Below are positions 9,301 through 19,045 of a stretch of 64,000 nucleotides of DNA, in pieces. This DNA comes from Trichomonas vaginalis G3 (taxonomy: Eukaryota; Parabasalia; Trichomonadida; Trichomonadidae): contig NC_067205.1 of NCBI RefSeq assembly GCF_026262505.1, positions 4,216,001-4,280,000 on the forward strand, written 5' to 3'. Position 1 is the first letter of the stretch. Every line of letters begins with the position of its first letter. The translations under genes and the position numbers were made by a program. The notes below the pieces were generated by a model. The model did no database searches and was not told the origin of the DNA. It saw only the letters and a list, made by a program, of their open reading frames with translations.

Positions 9301-9456
9301 TATTAAATGAATAATTACATGAAAAAACTCAGATAATGAATATGTTATTTTAGCTAGCTTAAAAGAAGTCGATAATCAAATAATTGTTCAAAAAATTGAA
9401 CTTTGTTTTTATAGAATCTTTTTCTAGTAATTTTTTTCAATGAAAATAAGTAAGTA

Positions 9457-10403
9457 CTACTTTTTTACTAAAGATATATTGGCTGATGAACCAATAAGAA
9501 GAGAAATATCAAGATCGAGTGTGTAATTTTTTTGCTGTTTCAAATATATAATAGGATTTTCTGCATAACAAAATGCAGATGAAAAATGGGAAAGATTGTG
9601 AGTAAAATAACTTGTAACATTGTTTGTAAAGTTAACAGTTCCAAAGAAATGTGGGTTGGAAACATCAAAATAACAGCCATCTATTATAATTTCCGAATTA
9701 AAATTCAGGAAATAGTCTGTAGGAGTGCATCTTAAAATACTGCAATTCTTAATATGAACAATTGCAGATTATGCACCACAAACATTTCCATAATATACTT
9801 CTAAAATATTGCAATTGAAAAGTTGAAATATTTCTGTGCCACTTATATGGTCTAATGTTATGCTTTCTGTATGACATTAGAAAATAAATTGTGTAAAAAT
9901 CATCACGCATTATATGTTCATATGATACATTAATTGATTTGATTTGGATTTTGCCATTTTGCAAAAAAATGTTTCCGAATCCACTGGCATAACAATCATA
10001 AAAACTTTTGGTTAAAGAACTATCATGAATAAAATTTTTAAATTCTGATGTGTTTGTTACATCAATGAAGCAATAAACACCAAAGTCGTCTTGATCATCA
10101 ACTCTGGAATCATAACTACAAATTCGATCTTGAATAAATTCGCCTTCTTGGCTATATGAAATACAGCCACCATTTTCGGTGTTGCTGCAGTTATTGAAAA
10201 GTGTAGTATCAATAAGAAATTTGATTGCAGTGTTGTTTGTTTCGAAAATGAACATAACCTTGTGTATTTACTGAGTCAAAGTTGCATGATGAAACATGAT
10301 AATTATATTCTCTTGCATCAAGCTTAGTGCTTTGAAACCTAAATTCTTCTTTAGGTAAATTTGATTGGAAATATGAATCCCAATCTTTTCGAATTTTCTT
10401 CAT
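9457..10403 (-). pseudogene. Cys/Asn-rich surface-family gene, lightly broken
   Basis: From ATG 10403 (MKKIRKDWDSYFQSNLPKEE) to a stop at 9457 the strand encodes about 310 residues with short FxxCxI strands (LFNNCS, LFNCNILEVYYG, IKNCSI, IIIDGCYFDV) and an ENGGCISY segment. Such repeats suggest a parallel beta-helix of the kind seen in Trichomonas Pmp-like surface proteins; that is inference. Frame changes near 10255 and 9870 and one in-frame TAA near 9770 break it. The order of features matches the 340-residue gene at 11621. No signal peptide is visible with this start. Confidence 0.65.
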
Positions 10404-10483
10404 TGGATCATTTTTGGTATAAAATTGTTGACCCTACATAATATCAATTAAAATATCTTTGTAAGATACAAGTAAAAAAATTA

Positions 10484-11421
10484 ATGAGGATTAAAATAAG
10501 TTTTCCTTATTGAATTTTGATGTTACAATAACACATAGATATGGGAAAAAGTATTATTTCCCATATCAATGTGAATCTCAAATATATTGTCCGCCTTATA
10601 AAGTAAGAATTGAAAGAGGTTTATATCGATATGAACTTTGGGGCGCAGGACGAATTGGTGGAGGTGCATATGTGCGAGGAGATCGATATACATTCAAAAG
10701 AGAAGAATTTTATATTTTTGTTGGAGGCGTTGCACAATATTTAAATGAATTACATGGCTATGGAGGTAATAACGGTGGTGGCAATAGTACTATTATTGGG
10801 ATATATAATAATGCCTATAGAAGCATCGGTGGCGATGGAGCTACAGACATTCGATTGAATATCTCTGATTTTAGATCAAGAGTAATTGTCAGCGGTGCTC
10901 CAGGAGAAACTCATGAATTGAGTTATATTGGTTATGCAGGAGGATTAATCAGACAAAATGGAATAAGTATTGATGGATCAGATTGCGTCATAGGAGAAGG
11001 TGCAAATCAAAGTTCAGGAGGAAAAGGTCAATTCGACGGAGAATTTGGTATTGGAGCTAATTCTACCCCTGGATTCTATACAGATACAGCAGGTGCAGGT
11101 GGTTCTGGATGGTATGGAGGCGGATCTGGATATCATTCTGATGATCGGAGCTCAGGAGGTGGTAGAAGCTCATATATTTCGGGTTTCGAAGGTTGTGAAA
11201 ATATTTCATATGATTGGAGATTTGAAAATACAATCATGTTTAATGGAAGTCAACAATTTATGGAACCTGATGGCAATATTAGCACATTTGGCCCTAAAGG
11301 CAGTGGTTTTTGCATCATCACTTGTATTGAAGCCTTTATTTCTTGTGAGCATCTATGTTTCTATCAAAATAACATTCTTATACTATTTATTTATGTTTTT
11401 GTATTATTAATGCCATCTTAA
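10484..11421 (+). CDS. Glycine-rich surface-type protein (PF12810-like), start damaged
   Basis: The open frame from 10510 gives 302 residues of a typical glycine-rich domain: YRYELWGAGRIGGGAYVRG, FYIFVGGV, YGGNNGGGNST, GGDGATDIRLN, SRVIVSGAPG, GAGGSGWYGGG, GGGRSSYISGFEGC and a closing GSGFCIITC. PF12810 proteins are hugely expanded in T. vaginalis; their function is not established, and a surface location is usually assumed. The C-terminus is a hydrophobic tail (ILILFIYVFVLLMPS). The frame has no ATG; the nearest (10484) lies one base out of frame, suggesting a single indel near 10505 or an unrecognised 5' exon. Confidence 0.75.
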
Positions 11422-11620
11422 AATTCTAGATAAAAATAAACATCTTATTTTCTTCTTTCGAATGAGTCCCAGACTTACAAATAAATTGAAAGCTTTCATT
11501 ACATTTGTGATATCATCGAAACTATATTCCATCTACCATTGATGGGATTTCAACTTTTAATATTGGATATTTCCTCATGAGTCTCAAAAATAATCTTTTA
11601 TGGCAATCATTAAAACCGGA

Positions 11621-12643
11621 TCAACTAACCCAAAGATAAAAAAAATCTAATGATTCATCAAGAATTGCAAAAAATGGAATTGTTCTCTCTTCAAAATTAT
11701 TTTCAATTTTATTTTTTGCTTCACAAAGTCCTGTAGAAAGATGTGATAATTTGTTGTATGAATGGTTTGTTGAATTTATTATTGTTACACTTGATGTTTG
11801 TCCATTATAATCACTATTAATGATTGTAGCTGAACTTGAACCAGATAAATCAAATGTTTCTGTACAATTATTATTTTTGATTGAACATGATTCAAAGGTA
11901 ACTGTTGCTTTAAATAACCAAAAACATTTACTAGCATTGTTTCTCATGATATTACATAAATAAAATTGATGTGGACCATTAGAAACAAAACAAAAGCATT
12001 CATAGTATGCTTTGTTATCAATGAAAGATGATTGACTGATGTTGTATTTCTGGTTTGAATAAATTTCAAGTGAAACATCTTTATTACATTTGTTATTTGT
12101 TATGTTATTTCGTGAATAACTAAGATTTCCGTAATATAAAAAATTAATCGACTGTCCTGTATATATTTCTCCACAATCAAAGACTGTTGAATCTTCAAAA
12201 ATATTTTTGTTGTTTGTATTTGCTATAAATGAACATAAAAATACTCCATCATTATCATCATATCCTGTTTGTATAGATTTTGTGGCACATGTTTGATAGA
12301 TAACACAACTTCCATATCTATAATAAACTGTTTGAGATGGAGTTTTTGTGCCATTGAATTCAGAAATAGAAATAAGAAGTTTTGTTTTATCATTGATGTC
12401 TATATAGACAACAACTCCTTGAATTTCATTGAATAAACATGTTGTAATATAATAATTTCCTTGTTTTGATCGACTAAATATTTCATTTTCGGTGTGTTTT
12501 TCAGTGATAACTGAATTTTCATAAAAATGTGTCCAAGTATCAAGACTTGGACCTGAATCGAAGAACTGTCTTAATAAATGTTTCATTTTCATACATTCCA
12601 TAAAAATATTTGAATGAATTACTTCTAAAATTTCGTTTAGCAC
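11621..12643 (-). CDS. Cys/Asn-rich surface-family protein (340 aa)
   Basis: This is the whole member of the family cut at 4577. The frame opens at ATG 12643, but ATG 12601 (MECMKMKHLLRQFF) is a better start because TCATTCA, a match to the host initiator TCAYTWY, lies just upstream. Residues 150-290 consist of short strands with regularly spaced Cys and Asn (FEDSTVFDCGE, YSRNNITNNKC, ISQSSFIDNKAYYECFCF, FESCSIKNNNC, ATIINSDYNG), suggesting a parallel beta-helix. No classical signal peptide or long membrane span is visible; the end is mildly hydrophobic (LDFFYLWVS). The specific family is not known to me. Confidence 0.7.
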   Translation of the reverse strand: MLNEILEVIHSNIFMECMKMKHLLRQFFDSGPSLDTWTHFYENSVITEKHTENEIFSRSKQGNYYITTCLFNEIQGVVVYIDINDKTKLLISISEFNGTKTPSQTVYYRYGSCVIYQTCATKSIQTGYDDNDGVFLCSFIANTNNKNIFEDSTVFDCGEIYTGQSINFLYYGNLSYSRNNITNNKCNKDVSLEIYSNQKYNISQSSFIDNKAYYECFCFVSNGPHQFYLCNIMRNNASKCFWLFKATVTFESCSIKNNNCTETFDLSGSSSATIINSDYNGQTSSVTIINSTNHSYNKLSHLSTGLCEAKNKIENNFEERTIPFFAILDESLDFFYLWVS

Positions 12644-12940
12644 ACAAAGAATAGTTTTTATTTAATATGGACATAATATTATTTAAGTGTAAAGATTGTT
12701 TAATTAAAATTGCCAAGACATTATATTTATCAAGGGATATATAATCCCGTGAAGTTGAAAATCAAAACATTTTATGTCACTTTTTTGGTATTTTTTATAA
12801 AAATTTATGTTGGCATTTTTTTATTTTCAAGATTTACAAAAATTTAAGAATTTATTCATATTTTAAACTTCACATCCAATTAGGATACAATTCTAGTCAT
12901 AAGTGTAATCTTATCTGTGAAATAAACTCAAACAAATTCT
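12165..12940. repeat. Segmental duplication, copy 2
   Basis: This is the partner of 4577-5345. It covers the 5' half of the gene at 11621-12643 and about 300 bp upstream of it. Differences are scattered single bases and small indels. Confidence 0.75.
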
Positions 12941-13265
12941 AATAATAGAGTAGAAGTTTTAAATACAAATACAAAACAACATCTACCAAACACACTTTAA
13001 CTAGTAAGAATGAGTTTAATCTTAATTTTTCATTGTTTAATTGTGTTTTCGAAATTGATGCATTTCTTGTCAGAGATTCGTTTATTTTGATGATCTGTTA
13101 ATAAGGCTGAAATTGAATGTCTGCTTCTATTTCTCCCAAATACCTTCAGATTTGACGTATCATAAATTTGATTCACCAGAGCACAAAGTTCTTTTATTCT
13201 CTAATTATCTCCAAAAATTAATGAGATTAAATGAAAAATCACAAAAAAGATGTAGGGGAATATAA
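12644..13265. other. Non-coding spacer with dispersed repeat
   Basis: The first 300 bp are the non-coding end of the duplication. Positions 12947-13072 match 7750-7880. Beyond that I see no gene or motif. Confidence 0.5.
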
Positions 13266-13875
13266 TTAGTATTTATATAACAGAATAAAAATATATAAAA
13301 ATGCATGTTCAATATTAAAGTGGTATTTCATGGCACATGATTTTTCGGAGGGAATTTCAATCCAAAGATTAACGTTATAAACCAAACACAATACGGGTCC
13401 TGGAATTCTTGGTTTATAATAGTTACTTGTAACACCAATAGCAAAAGCCCAACTATTTAACGATGCTCCTGGAGTTCCATCTATCAAAGTATTTTTTGTA
13501 TCAGCAGAAAGTGATAATCCATGAAAATTCTTCCAATTATCTCCAGACTCATATTTATGAGTATCAGTGCTAGAATTAGCAGTGATATAGTTTGGTTGGG
13601 TAAAGATTCGATATGAGTAAATGTCTGGATATTCAAGAAAAAAACGATATTTTCTGTGGCGGAGATATGATTGTCGATATAATTCTTCATTATCAATGAT
13701 GCTATATCGTTGTTCTTCTAAGCAATGTTTCCTTGTTTCTTCTGTGAAATAAGTTTCTCCAATTGAATCGTGATGAAAGATTAATAACCAATTTCTTCCG
13801 AAAGCCTTTCTTACATTTAACCTTGATGTACTGAAATAGTGAAGAAATGATTCATTATTCTGATCATAATATTGT
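13266..13875 (-). pseudogene. Unrecognised host surface-type gene without a start codon
   Basis: The reverse strand is open for about 200 residues from 13875 to the stop at 13266 (VRKAFGRNWLLIFHHDSIGE, HRKYRFFLEYPDIYSYRIFT, LIDGTPGASLNSWAFAIG, NVNLWIEIP), ending in a short hydrophobic tail (HAFLYIFILLYKY). There is no in-frame ATG at the 5' end, and long palindromes begin just upstream, so the gene is probably 5'-truncated. The WLLIFHHDSIGETYF and DGTP..SW..IG patterns look like an extracellular module, but I do not recognise the family. Its neighbours are glycine-rich genes with the same type of hydrophobic tail. Confidence 0.55.
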
Positions 13876-13889
13876 TTTGAAATTTAAAA

Positions 13890-14034
13890 ATTAAATTATG
13901 TGAACTACGATTATTTTTGATTCAAATGTAAATTTACATTAGAAGCAAAAATAATCATTGTTCACATAATCCAAATTTTATGAAATTTTCGGGCGCCTAA
14001 GCGCCCGTAAAACTTCACAAAATTTTAAATTTTC
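13890..14034. repeat. Two adjacent long palindromes
   Basis: The first, about 13892-13970, has arms AATTATGTGAAC..GATTATTTTTG and CAAAAATAATC..GTTCACATAATT around a perfect AATGTAAATTTACATT centre. The second, about 13977-14033, has arms AAATTTTATGAAATTTT and AAAACTTCACAAAATTTT around CGGGCGC-CTAA-GCGCCCG, a perfect 7-bp stem with a 4-base loop. Mismatches in the second are mostly G-U compatible. They lie between two reverse-strand genes. Confidence 0.7.
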
Positions 14035-14245
14035 TAAAAGTGACAAACATATAAAGGTTAGCAAATTAAAAATTAGATCTAAAACAATCATTCGAGAGGT
14101 CTATTATTTACTTAATCCTTAATATTTAAGAATGATTTTATGTTTATGAGATCTATTGAAATGTATTAATATATGGGAAAAAAACCACTAATAACTATTG
14201 TTATCTAAAACGGAAAAGAACTAAATTTCATTAGAAAGATCATTT

Positions 14246-15274
14246 TTATTTTGAAAGAAAAAGCATGAACGACAAATATTTAAGTATAGAATAGACATTA
14301 TTATTGATGATGCATGAATAAATGGAAATGTATAATGTGGTGATAACAATACAACCGTTGCCTTTGTGGCCAGTCTCTGAAATGCCTTCGGGTGAAAGAA
14401 ATTCTTCGTTGCCGTTTCGAACAACAACACTTGTGAACTTGAGTCCACTTGAATGGACTGATGAAGAAGACATTCTATAGTTTGTTTCAGAGACAGAACT
14501 ATCATCGATAGAAAGAAATCCTTCATAGCCTGATACATACGAAGAACCTCCTGCACCACTCGCTACTATACCTGTTCCATCTATTCCTGCACCACCTCCA
14601 AAATACCCACAACCTCCGCCATTTCCAAAATGAGAGATTGGATCACTATCACCTCCTTTTTCAAAATATCCATTACTCCCTTTTGTAATTGAATTATCAT
14701 ATCTGGTTCTGTTTGCTCCATAACCACCTTGTGAAATAATAGCGCCAGTAGGTGGATTTGGTAATGAAGAAATATCATAATATTTATGTGTATAAACAAG
14801 TTGACCTTTACATCCTTCAAAAATGCCTCCATACCCACCGTTTCCGATGTTGTCACTATAGTAGGTGGAGCTGCCTCCGCCTGAACTTACGATAATACGA
14901 CTCTTCAATGATTCAAAGTTAGTACCGTTGGAAAGACGGATATCGGTGCAACTACCACCGTTCCCACCGTTCTCTGAATTTTTACCGCCACCATTGAATG
15001 GAAGGCCATCGACACTTCTGGATGAACCTGCAGGACCTACAAATAAATAAAGTGTTTGGAATGTTTTGAATGAGATAATACCACTAACATATGAACCACG
15101 ACCTCCAATAGAATTACCAACGTCGGCACCACTTGAACCCCAAAGTTCAAACTTGTAAGCACCTGGGTGGATGAATACTTCGTATGGATAACAGTGAACA
15201 ATATCATCACCGCATGGGTAATCATATACGCGACGTTTATATTCATATGAAATCCCAATTTAAAGAATTAACAT
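14246..15274 (-). pseudogene. Glycine-rich surface-type protein (PF12810-like) with an early stop
   Basis: The frame runs unbroken for about 335 residues from 15259 to the stop at 14246: YKFELWGSSGADVGNSIGG, LYLFVGPAGSS, NGGGKNSENGGNGG, CTDIRLSNG, SRIIVSSGGGSST, GGGCGYFGGGAGIDGT, GAGGSSYVSGYEG, GNGCIVITT and a hydrophobic tail (ILKYLSFMLFLSK). An in-frame ATG at 15274 is followed by TAA as the fifth codon (15260-15262). The rest is whole, so either this is a very recent loss, a sequence error, or a start still further away. It is a paralogue of the genes at 10484 and 17685. Confidence 0.75.
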
Positions 15275-15453
15275 AAAATAATAAAAAAGGTTAAATTTTA
15301 TGAAAAATGACAAATACTCTTATTTTTAACTCTAGCACATAAATTCCTGGTTTGTAATAAATACTTACTTTATCAAAATCTCATCAATTAAAGTATTCAA
15401 ATACAACAAACTATACCTCAGATTAATCAGATTAATTTTAATCACATCTAATT
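15275..15453. other. Short AT-rich spacer
   Basis: I see no gene or motif in this stretch. Confidence 0.5.
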
Positions 15454-15841
15454 TACCCTCTATTTCCGAGTAGGGGTAATTTTAGCTAAAAGTGACATGA
15501 CTGTAAAAAGTGACACACCATGAAGGGTGTGATTACCGATCGGTAATTTCGACAGTTTAGAATTTAAAATTTTTTATGGAACTGTTGCGAGTTTCATAAA
15601 GAATTTAAGGAATATAAGCAAAGATTTGAATCAAAATCTTAGACCTAAGCCGATCGATTCGCTCGCGGCTTCCGCGAATTACAGATCAGCAAAGATTTGA
15701 ATCAAAATCTTCGAACTAAGCCGATCGCTTCGCTCGCGGCTTTCTTTATTATTTTAAATTTGCATATTTCCATCAAAAGTTCATAAGGTAAAAAATTTCG
15801 TTTATTTTTACTAAGAAAAAAAGGTTTTTGATAATAAATTT

Positions 15842-16081
15842 ATTTTATTTCGAAAAAGTAGCAATAATCGTAAAAGGGTATTGATAGGCTTGCTAAAGTA
15901 ACTAATTTTAGCTGTCAAATACTTTTGTATTTTGAAGTAAATTAGTATAAATTTGTTTTTACTTTTATTTCGAAAAAGTAGCAATAATCGTAAAAGGGTA
16001 TTGATAGGCTTGCTAAAGTAACTAATTTTAGCTGTCAAATACTTTTGTATTTTGAAGTAAATTAGTATAAATTTGATATTA
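15842..16081. repeat. 120-bp tandem repeat, two units
   Basis: Two almost identical 120-bp units begin TTTATTTCGAAAAAGTAGCA at 15842 and 15962. The inverted copy on the other side of Polinton A has about eleven units (44481-45780). Confidence 0.85.
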
Positions 16082-16116
16082 TTTTAACTCCCTTTGAAAA
16101 CCTCAATTTTCCATAC

Positions 16117-16178
16117 AGAGGGAACGGGAATAGCATCCAATATTCCCTGAGAATGGTTGCGCATTCTCAGTTCCCTCT
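16117..16178. repeat. T-shaped three-way-junction palindrome, left copy
   Basis: A 9-bp outer stem AGAGGGAAC (16117-16125) with GTTCCCTCT (16170-16178) encloses two hairpins: GGGAATA/TATTCCC (16126-16132 with 16141-16147, 8-nt loop) and TGAGAATG/CATTCTCA (16148-16155 with 16162-16169, 6-nt loop). No base is unpaired at the junction. The layout is like an AAV terminal hairpin. The reverse complement is identical at 44377-44438. Confidence 0.85.
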
Positions 16179-16260
16179 ATATTTCGAACGAAGCTCTCAT
16201 CGGTCTTTTTTTAATACTAAACTTTTTTTTCCTGTCACTTTTAGCTAAAATTTGGGTTTG

Positions 16261-17644
16261 CCCTCTATTTCCAGGAATTACCGTATAAAGTTATTTTTTG
16301 CATCAAAAAAATTCAATTTTAGCATGATTGAAGTATTATTTTTAAAAAATAACAATAAAATATTAATTTATACAACAGTGTTATATATCCTTTACATTTT
16401 TGTAGCAAATGGAGAGGGTAACGGCGTCGAAATTGCATAATTTCAAATCTCCTTATCTCAACGAATACAAGAGGGATGGGACTGAAATTAGGCTATTTTA
16501 ATAGGTATGAGGTATCAAACATTTTCACTGATGAAAAATTGAAAAAGCTGATTTCAGCTTTCTAATCATACCTTATATATGAGGTATCATATCAAAATAC
16601 TGATATATTATTACTTATGGGGCCACCTGAATGTTCTCACAATTTGTTTGTATAGATATAAAAATAATTATATTAAATTTAAAATAAGTCTTTTATTCCT
16701 AAAATGAATACTTTTTGACATTTTTAGAACTTTTATATGATGAAGTGAATAATCCCAATTGTAGAAATGATAAGGATAAGAAATTGATTACTAAAACAAT
16801 AGTATTTCAAAGTGTTATGATGTTTAATGTATTTACATAGATATGGATAAACGAAAAATATATTTTAATCCGAATAAATTGAAAAATCTATTTCAATCTT
16901 TTGCAAGGAAAAGGCTAATGCACATGTATTTACTAAAAGAATGGAGTATTAATGATATAATCAACAAATCCTGCATTTATTTTGATAAATATTCATTTTT
17001 AAAAATTTTGACGAGTTCGAGGTCTTGTTTCGGTTCGAATTCGTGAAAAATAAATATTTTCAAAATTTGATAAATGATATAGTATCATCATCCAAATAGA
17101 ATGCATCTATTATACTTTTTATTGATTTATTTCTATTTTATTGGGATAATCAGATTTTCCTTTGAGTGTGAATGATATACTTTTGTCACAGCACTAAATC
17201 ATATAAAATGTGCTGAATTTGTTTCCGCTGTTTATTTTCAATCTAATCTATTCTAATAGTAGTTTTCATGCGTTTGAAGTTTCAACAAAAAACTCTATGA
17301 ATACTCAAAATAATTGATTTTTATATCATTAAATAGTATTTTTAGTGGAGAACAAAGCATATTTTAACGTCAGCCAGGAATTACCGTTTTACCAAAATTT
17401 TTGTTTTTGAGCAAAAATTTTATCATAAAAACACTCTTTATATATTATAAAAATTTCAACTTGCAATCAAATCATATTAAATCTCACGTCTCATATTTCC
17501 ATACAAAGTACAAAATCATAAAATTCAACATCTTTTCTATCATATCCTCTTTTAAAATGCTTCGAAAATGTCTATATATGTCGAGATATAGAAGCTTTTT
17601 TAGAATGTGAGAAAAAAGTGACGGTAATTCCTGAAAATAGAGGG
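16261..17644. mobile_element. Candidate non-autonomous DNA element with 23-bp terminal inverted repeats
   Basis: CCCTCTATTTCCAGGAATTA (16261) and its complement ending at 17644 form a 23-bp inverted pair with one mismatch, with a partial internal copy (CCAGGAATTACCG) near 17376. A further partial copy (TACCCTCTATTTCC) at 15455 lies just outside the neighbouring repeat, suggesting that one element sits inside the other. The inner 1.3 kb has no convincing gene; the 67-residue frame at 16843-17046 is Lys/Ile-rich and unsupported. Confidence 0.45.
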
Positions 17645-17684
17645 TAATCCATGAAAATTTTTATTCTCAGAAAAAATGGAGAAA

Positions 17685-18805
17685 TTATTCAGAATACATT
17701 AATATAAATACTGCAAAATAAGAATATTGGATATTTCGACAATATTGCATCATTTTGCATGTTGGAATGATAATGGAAAGATTGGTAATACGAAACATGC
17801 CGTTGCCGACCCAAATACCCGCAGAGTGAATAACCGATGTAAGAACATATTCGCTTGAAAGACTGAAGTTGTAATGACCAACAACTTCGTTTTCGTAGAA
17901 GCTGTCACGAACTGACATTTCATCTGGGATTATTGCACCCTCTGTGAGTGCAAAACTAGTACCTCCACCGGCACCGGAATTCCCTTGATGCGAAGCAAAG
18001 ACTCCATACCATCCACTGCCTGCACCTGCTCTATCATTTGCGCCTGATGAGGATTGAACTCCATTAGGAGAGTAGCTTCCTGTACCAGATGCTGATTCAC
18101 CACTTCCATACGTGAAGAAATTAGATGAATTTGCAATGAAGCTATCATTATAATCTCCGTTATACCACCATCCTTGTCCAATCAAATTACCGCCACAACC
18201 ACCGCTTCCATCATCTCCTTTCTATAAAAACCGCCAGCGTTATCAGTTCCTGATCCAGCACCTGCGACAAGGATTGAATGGAAAATGTCATCTTCATTAA
18301 TCATTAATGCAGTACGGCTACCACCGCTCGCTGATCCAGGTGCATTTAAGGAGTAATATCTAATGGCAAAACCGCCACCGCCGTAACCGCCAGGAATCAT
18401 ATTTTCTTTCAAATATGGATCTTCAACTACAGAAGTTGGAGTGACATATTGTCCATGTCCTCCAATCATGATGTAGGCACAAGTGGTGTTAGTCAAAGAA
18501 AGGATACCTGAAACATATCCACCTGATCCACCCATGCTAGCATATTTACGGCATTTGGCATTTCCTTTGAATTGAAGGACAATGTCTTCTGAGCATTTGT
18601 TGTTGTTAGATGGATCTTGAAATGCACTAATGTGGTCATCAGAATAACCACCACTGGCACCATAACTCTCAACTTTGTATCGACCAGCTGGGATATCAAC
18701 AACGTAGTCTGTGCACTCTGATGGATCTTCACATGGATAATAGAACTCATATGTGTTTTTAGAAACCTTAATATTAAGATTTCCAATACTTTTTGTTAAC
18801 AACAT
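17685..18805 (-). pseudogene. Glycine-rich surface-type protein (PF12810-like), single frameshift
   Basis: ATG 18805 starts MLLTKSIGNLNIKVSKNTYE, then the glycine-rich domain: YKVESYGASGGYSDD, GGSGGYVSGILSL, AYIMIGGHGQY, GGYGGGGFAIRYY, SILVAGAGSGTDNAGG, AGAGSGWYGVFAS and a closing WVGNGMFRITN. A one-base deletion at about 18222, in AGAAAGGAGATG, shifts the frame; the remainder (from 18185) is open to the stop at 17685. A Cys-containing hydrophobic tail ends it. Polinton A inserted about 130 bp upstream of this ATG. Confidence 0.75.
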
Positions 18806-18931
18806 TAATTTGCATTTAGATTTAAATTATCAATATTTAATATAAAATATAAAATATTACTGGCATCGCTCAATCAATCAATTTTTTAATGAATATTCGA
18901 TAAAAATTATGCCAATTCGACTTTACAATCT

Positions 18932-18936
18932 GATTG

Positions 18937-18937
<1 letters not shown>
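18932..18937. repeat. Target site duplication of Polinton A, left
   Basis: GATTGA directly precedes the A-run that starts the element and is repeated directly after the terminal T-run at 44047-44052. A 6-bp duplication is the known Polinton hallmark. Confidence 0.85.
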
Positions 18938-18967
<30 letters not shown>

Positions 18968-19033
18968 TAGTGGGGCTTCCAGGCACTTCGTGCCTTCTAG
19001 CCCTGAAGATGTTTAGTATAATTGAAGTTTTTA
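18938..19033 (+). repeat. Left terminal inverted repeat of Polinton A
   Basis: It starts with an A-run of 28 bases, then GGTAGTGGGGCTTCCAGGCA and a hairpin AGGCAC-TTC-GTGCCT (18981-18995) with a 3-base loop inside a GGGCT/AGCCC stem. The right arm has the same hairpin. Confidence 0.85.
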
Positions 19034-19045
19034 TTCGGAAAATTG

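Larger units (their letters stand above)
15454..16260. repeat. Dispersed repeat unit, left copy (inverted relative to 44294-45990)
   Basis: Both ends carry AATTTTAGCTAAAAGTGACA-like sequence in inverted orientation (15470-15490 and 16235-16255). Inside are two GC-rich AAGCCGATCG..CGCTCGCGGCTT blocks (15652, 15717), two 120-bp tandem units and a T-shaped palindrome (16117-16178). The same parts in the opposite orientation lie at 44294-45990. It looks like a non-autonomous DNA element with short terminal inverted repeats; no coding sequence is seen. The frame at 15811-16038 is just the tandem repeat read through. Confidence 0.65.

Noticed and set aside
15811-16038. 75-residue reverse frame
   Set aside because: It is the 120-bp tandem repeat read through (TAKISYFSKPINTLLRLLLL repeated) and appears again at 44517-44837.
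16843-17046. 67-residue forward frame in the 1.4-kb repeat element
   Set aside because: Low-complexity Lys/Ile/Ser-rich content with no recognisable transposase motif.
18937-18965. Poly(A) tail of a retroposed sequence
   Set aside because: The A-run is mirrored by a T-run at 44023-44046 with matching inverted arms and a 6-bp target duplication, so it is the end of a Polinton terminal repeat.
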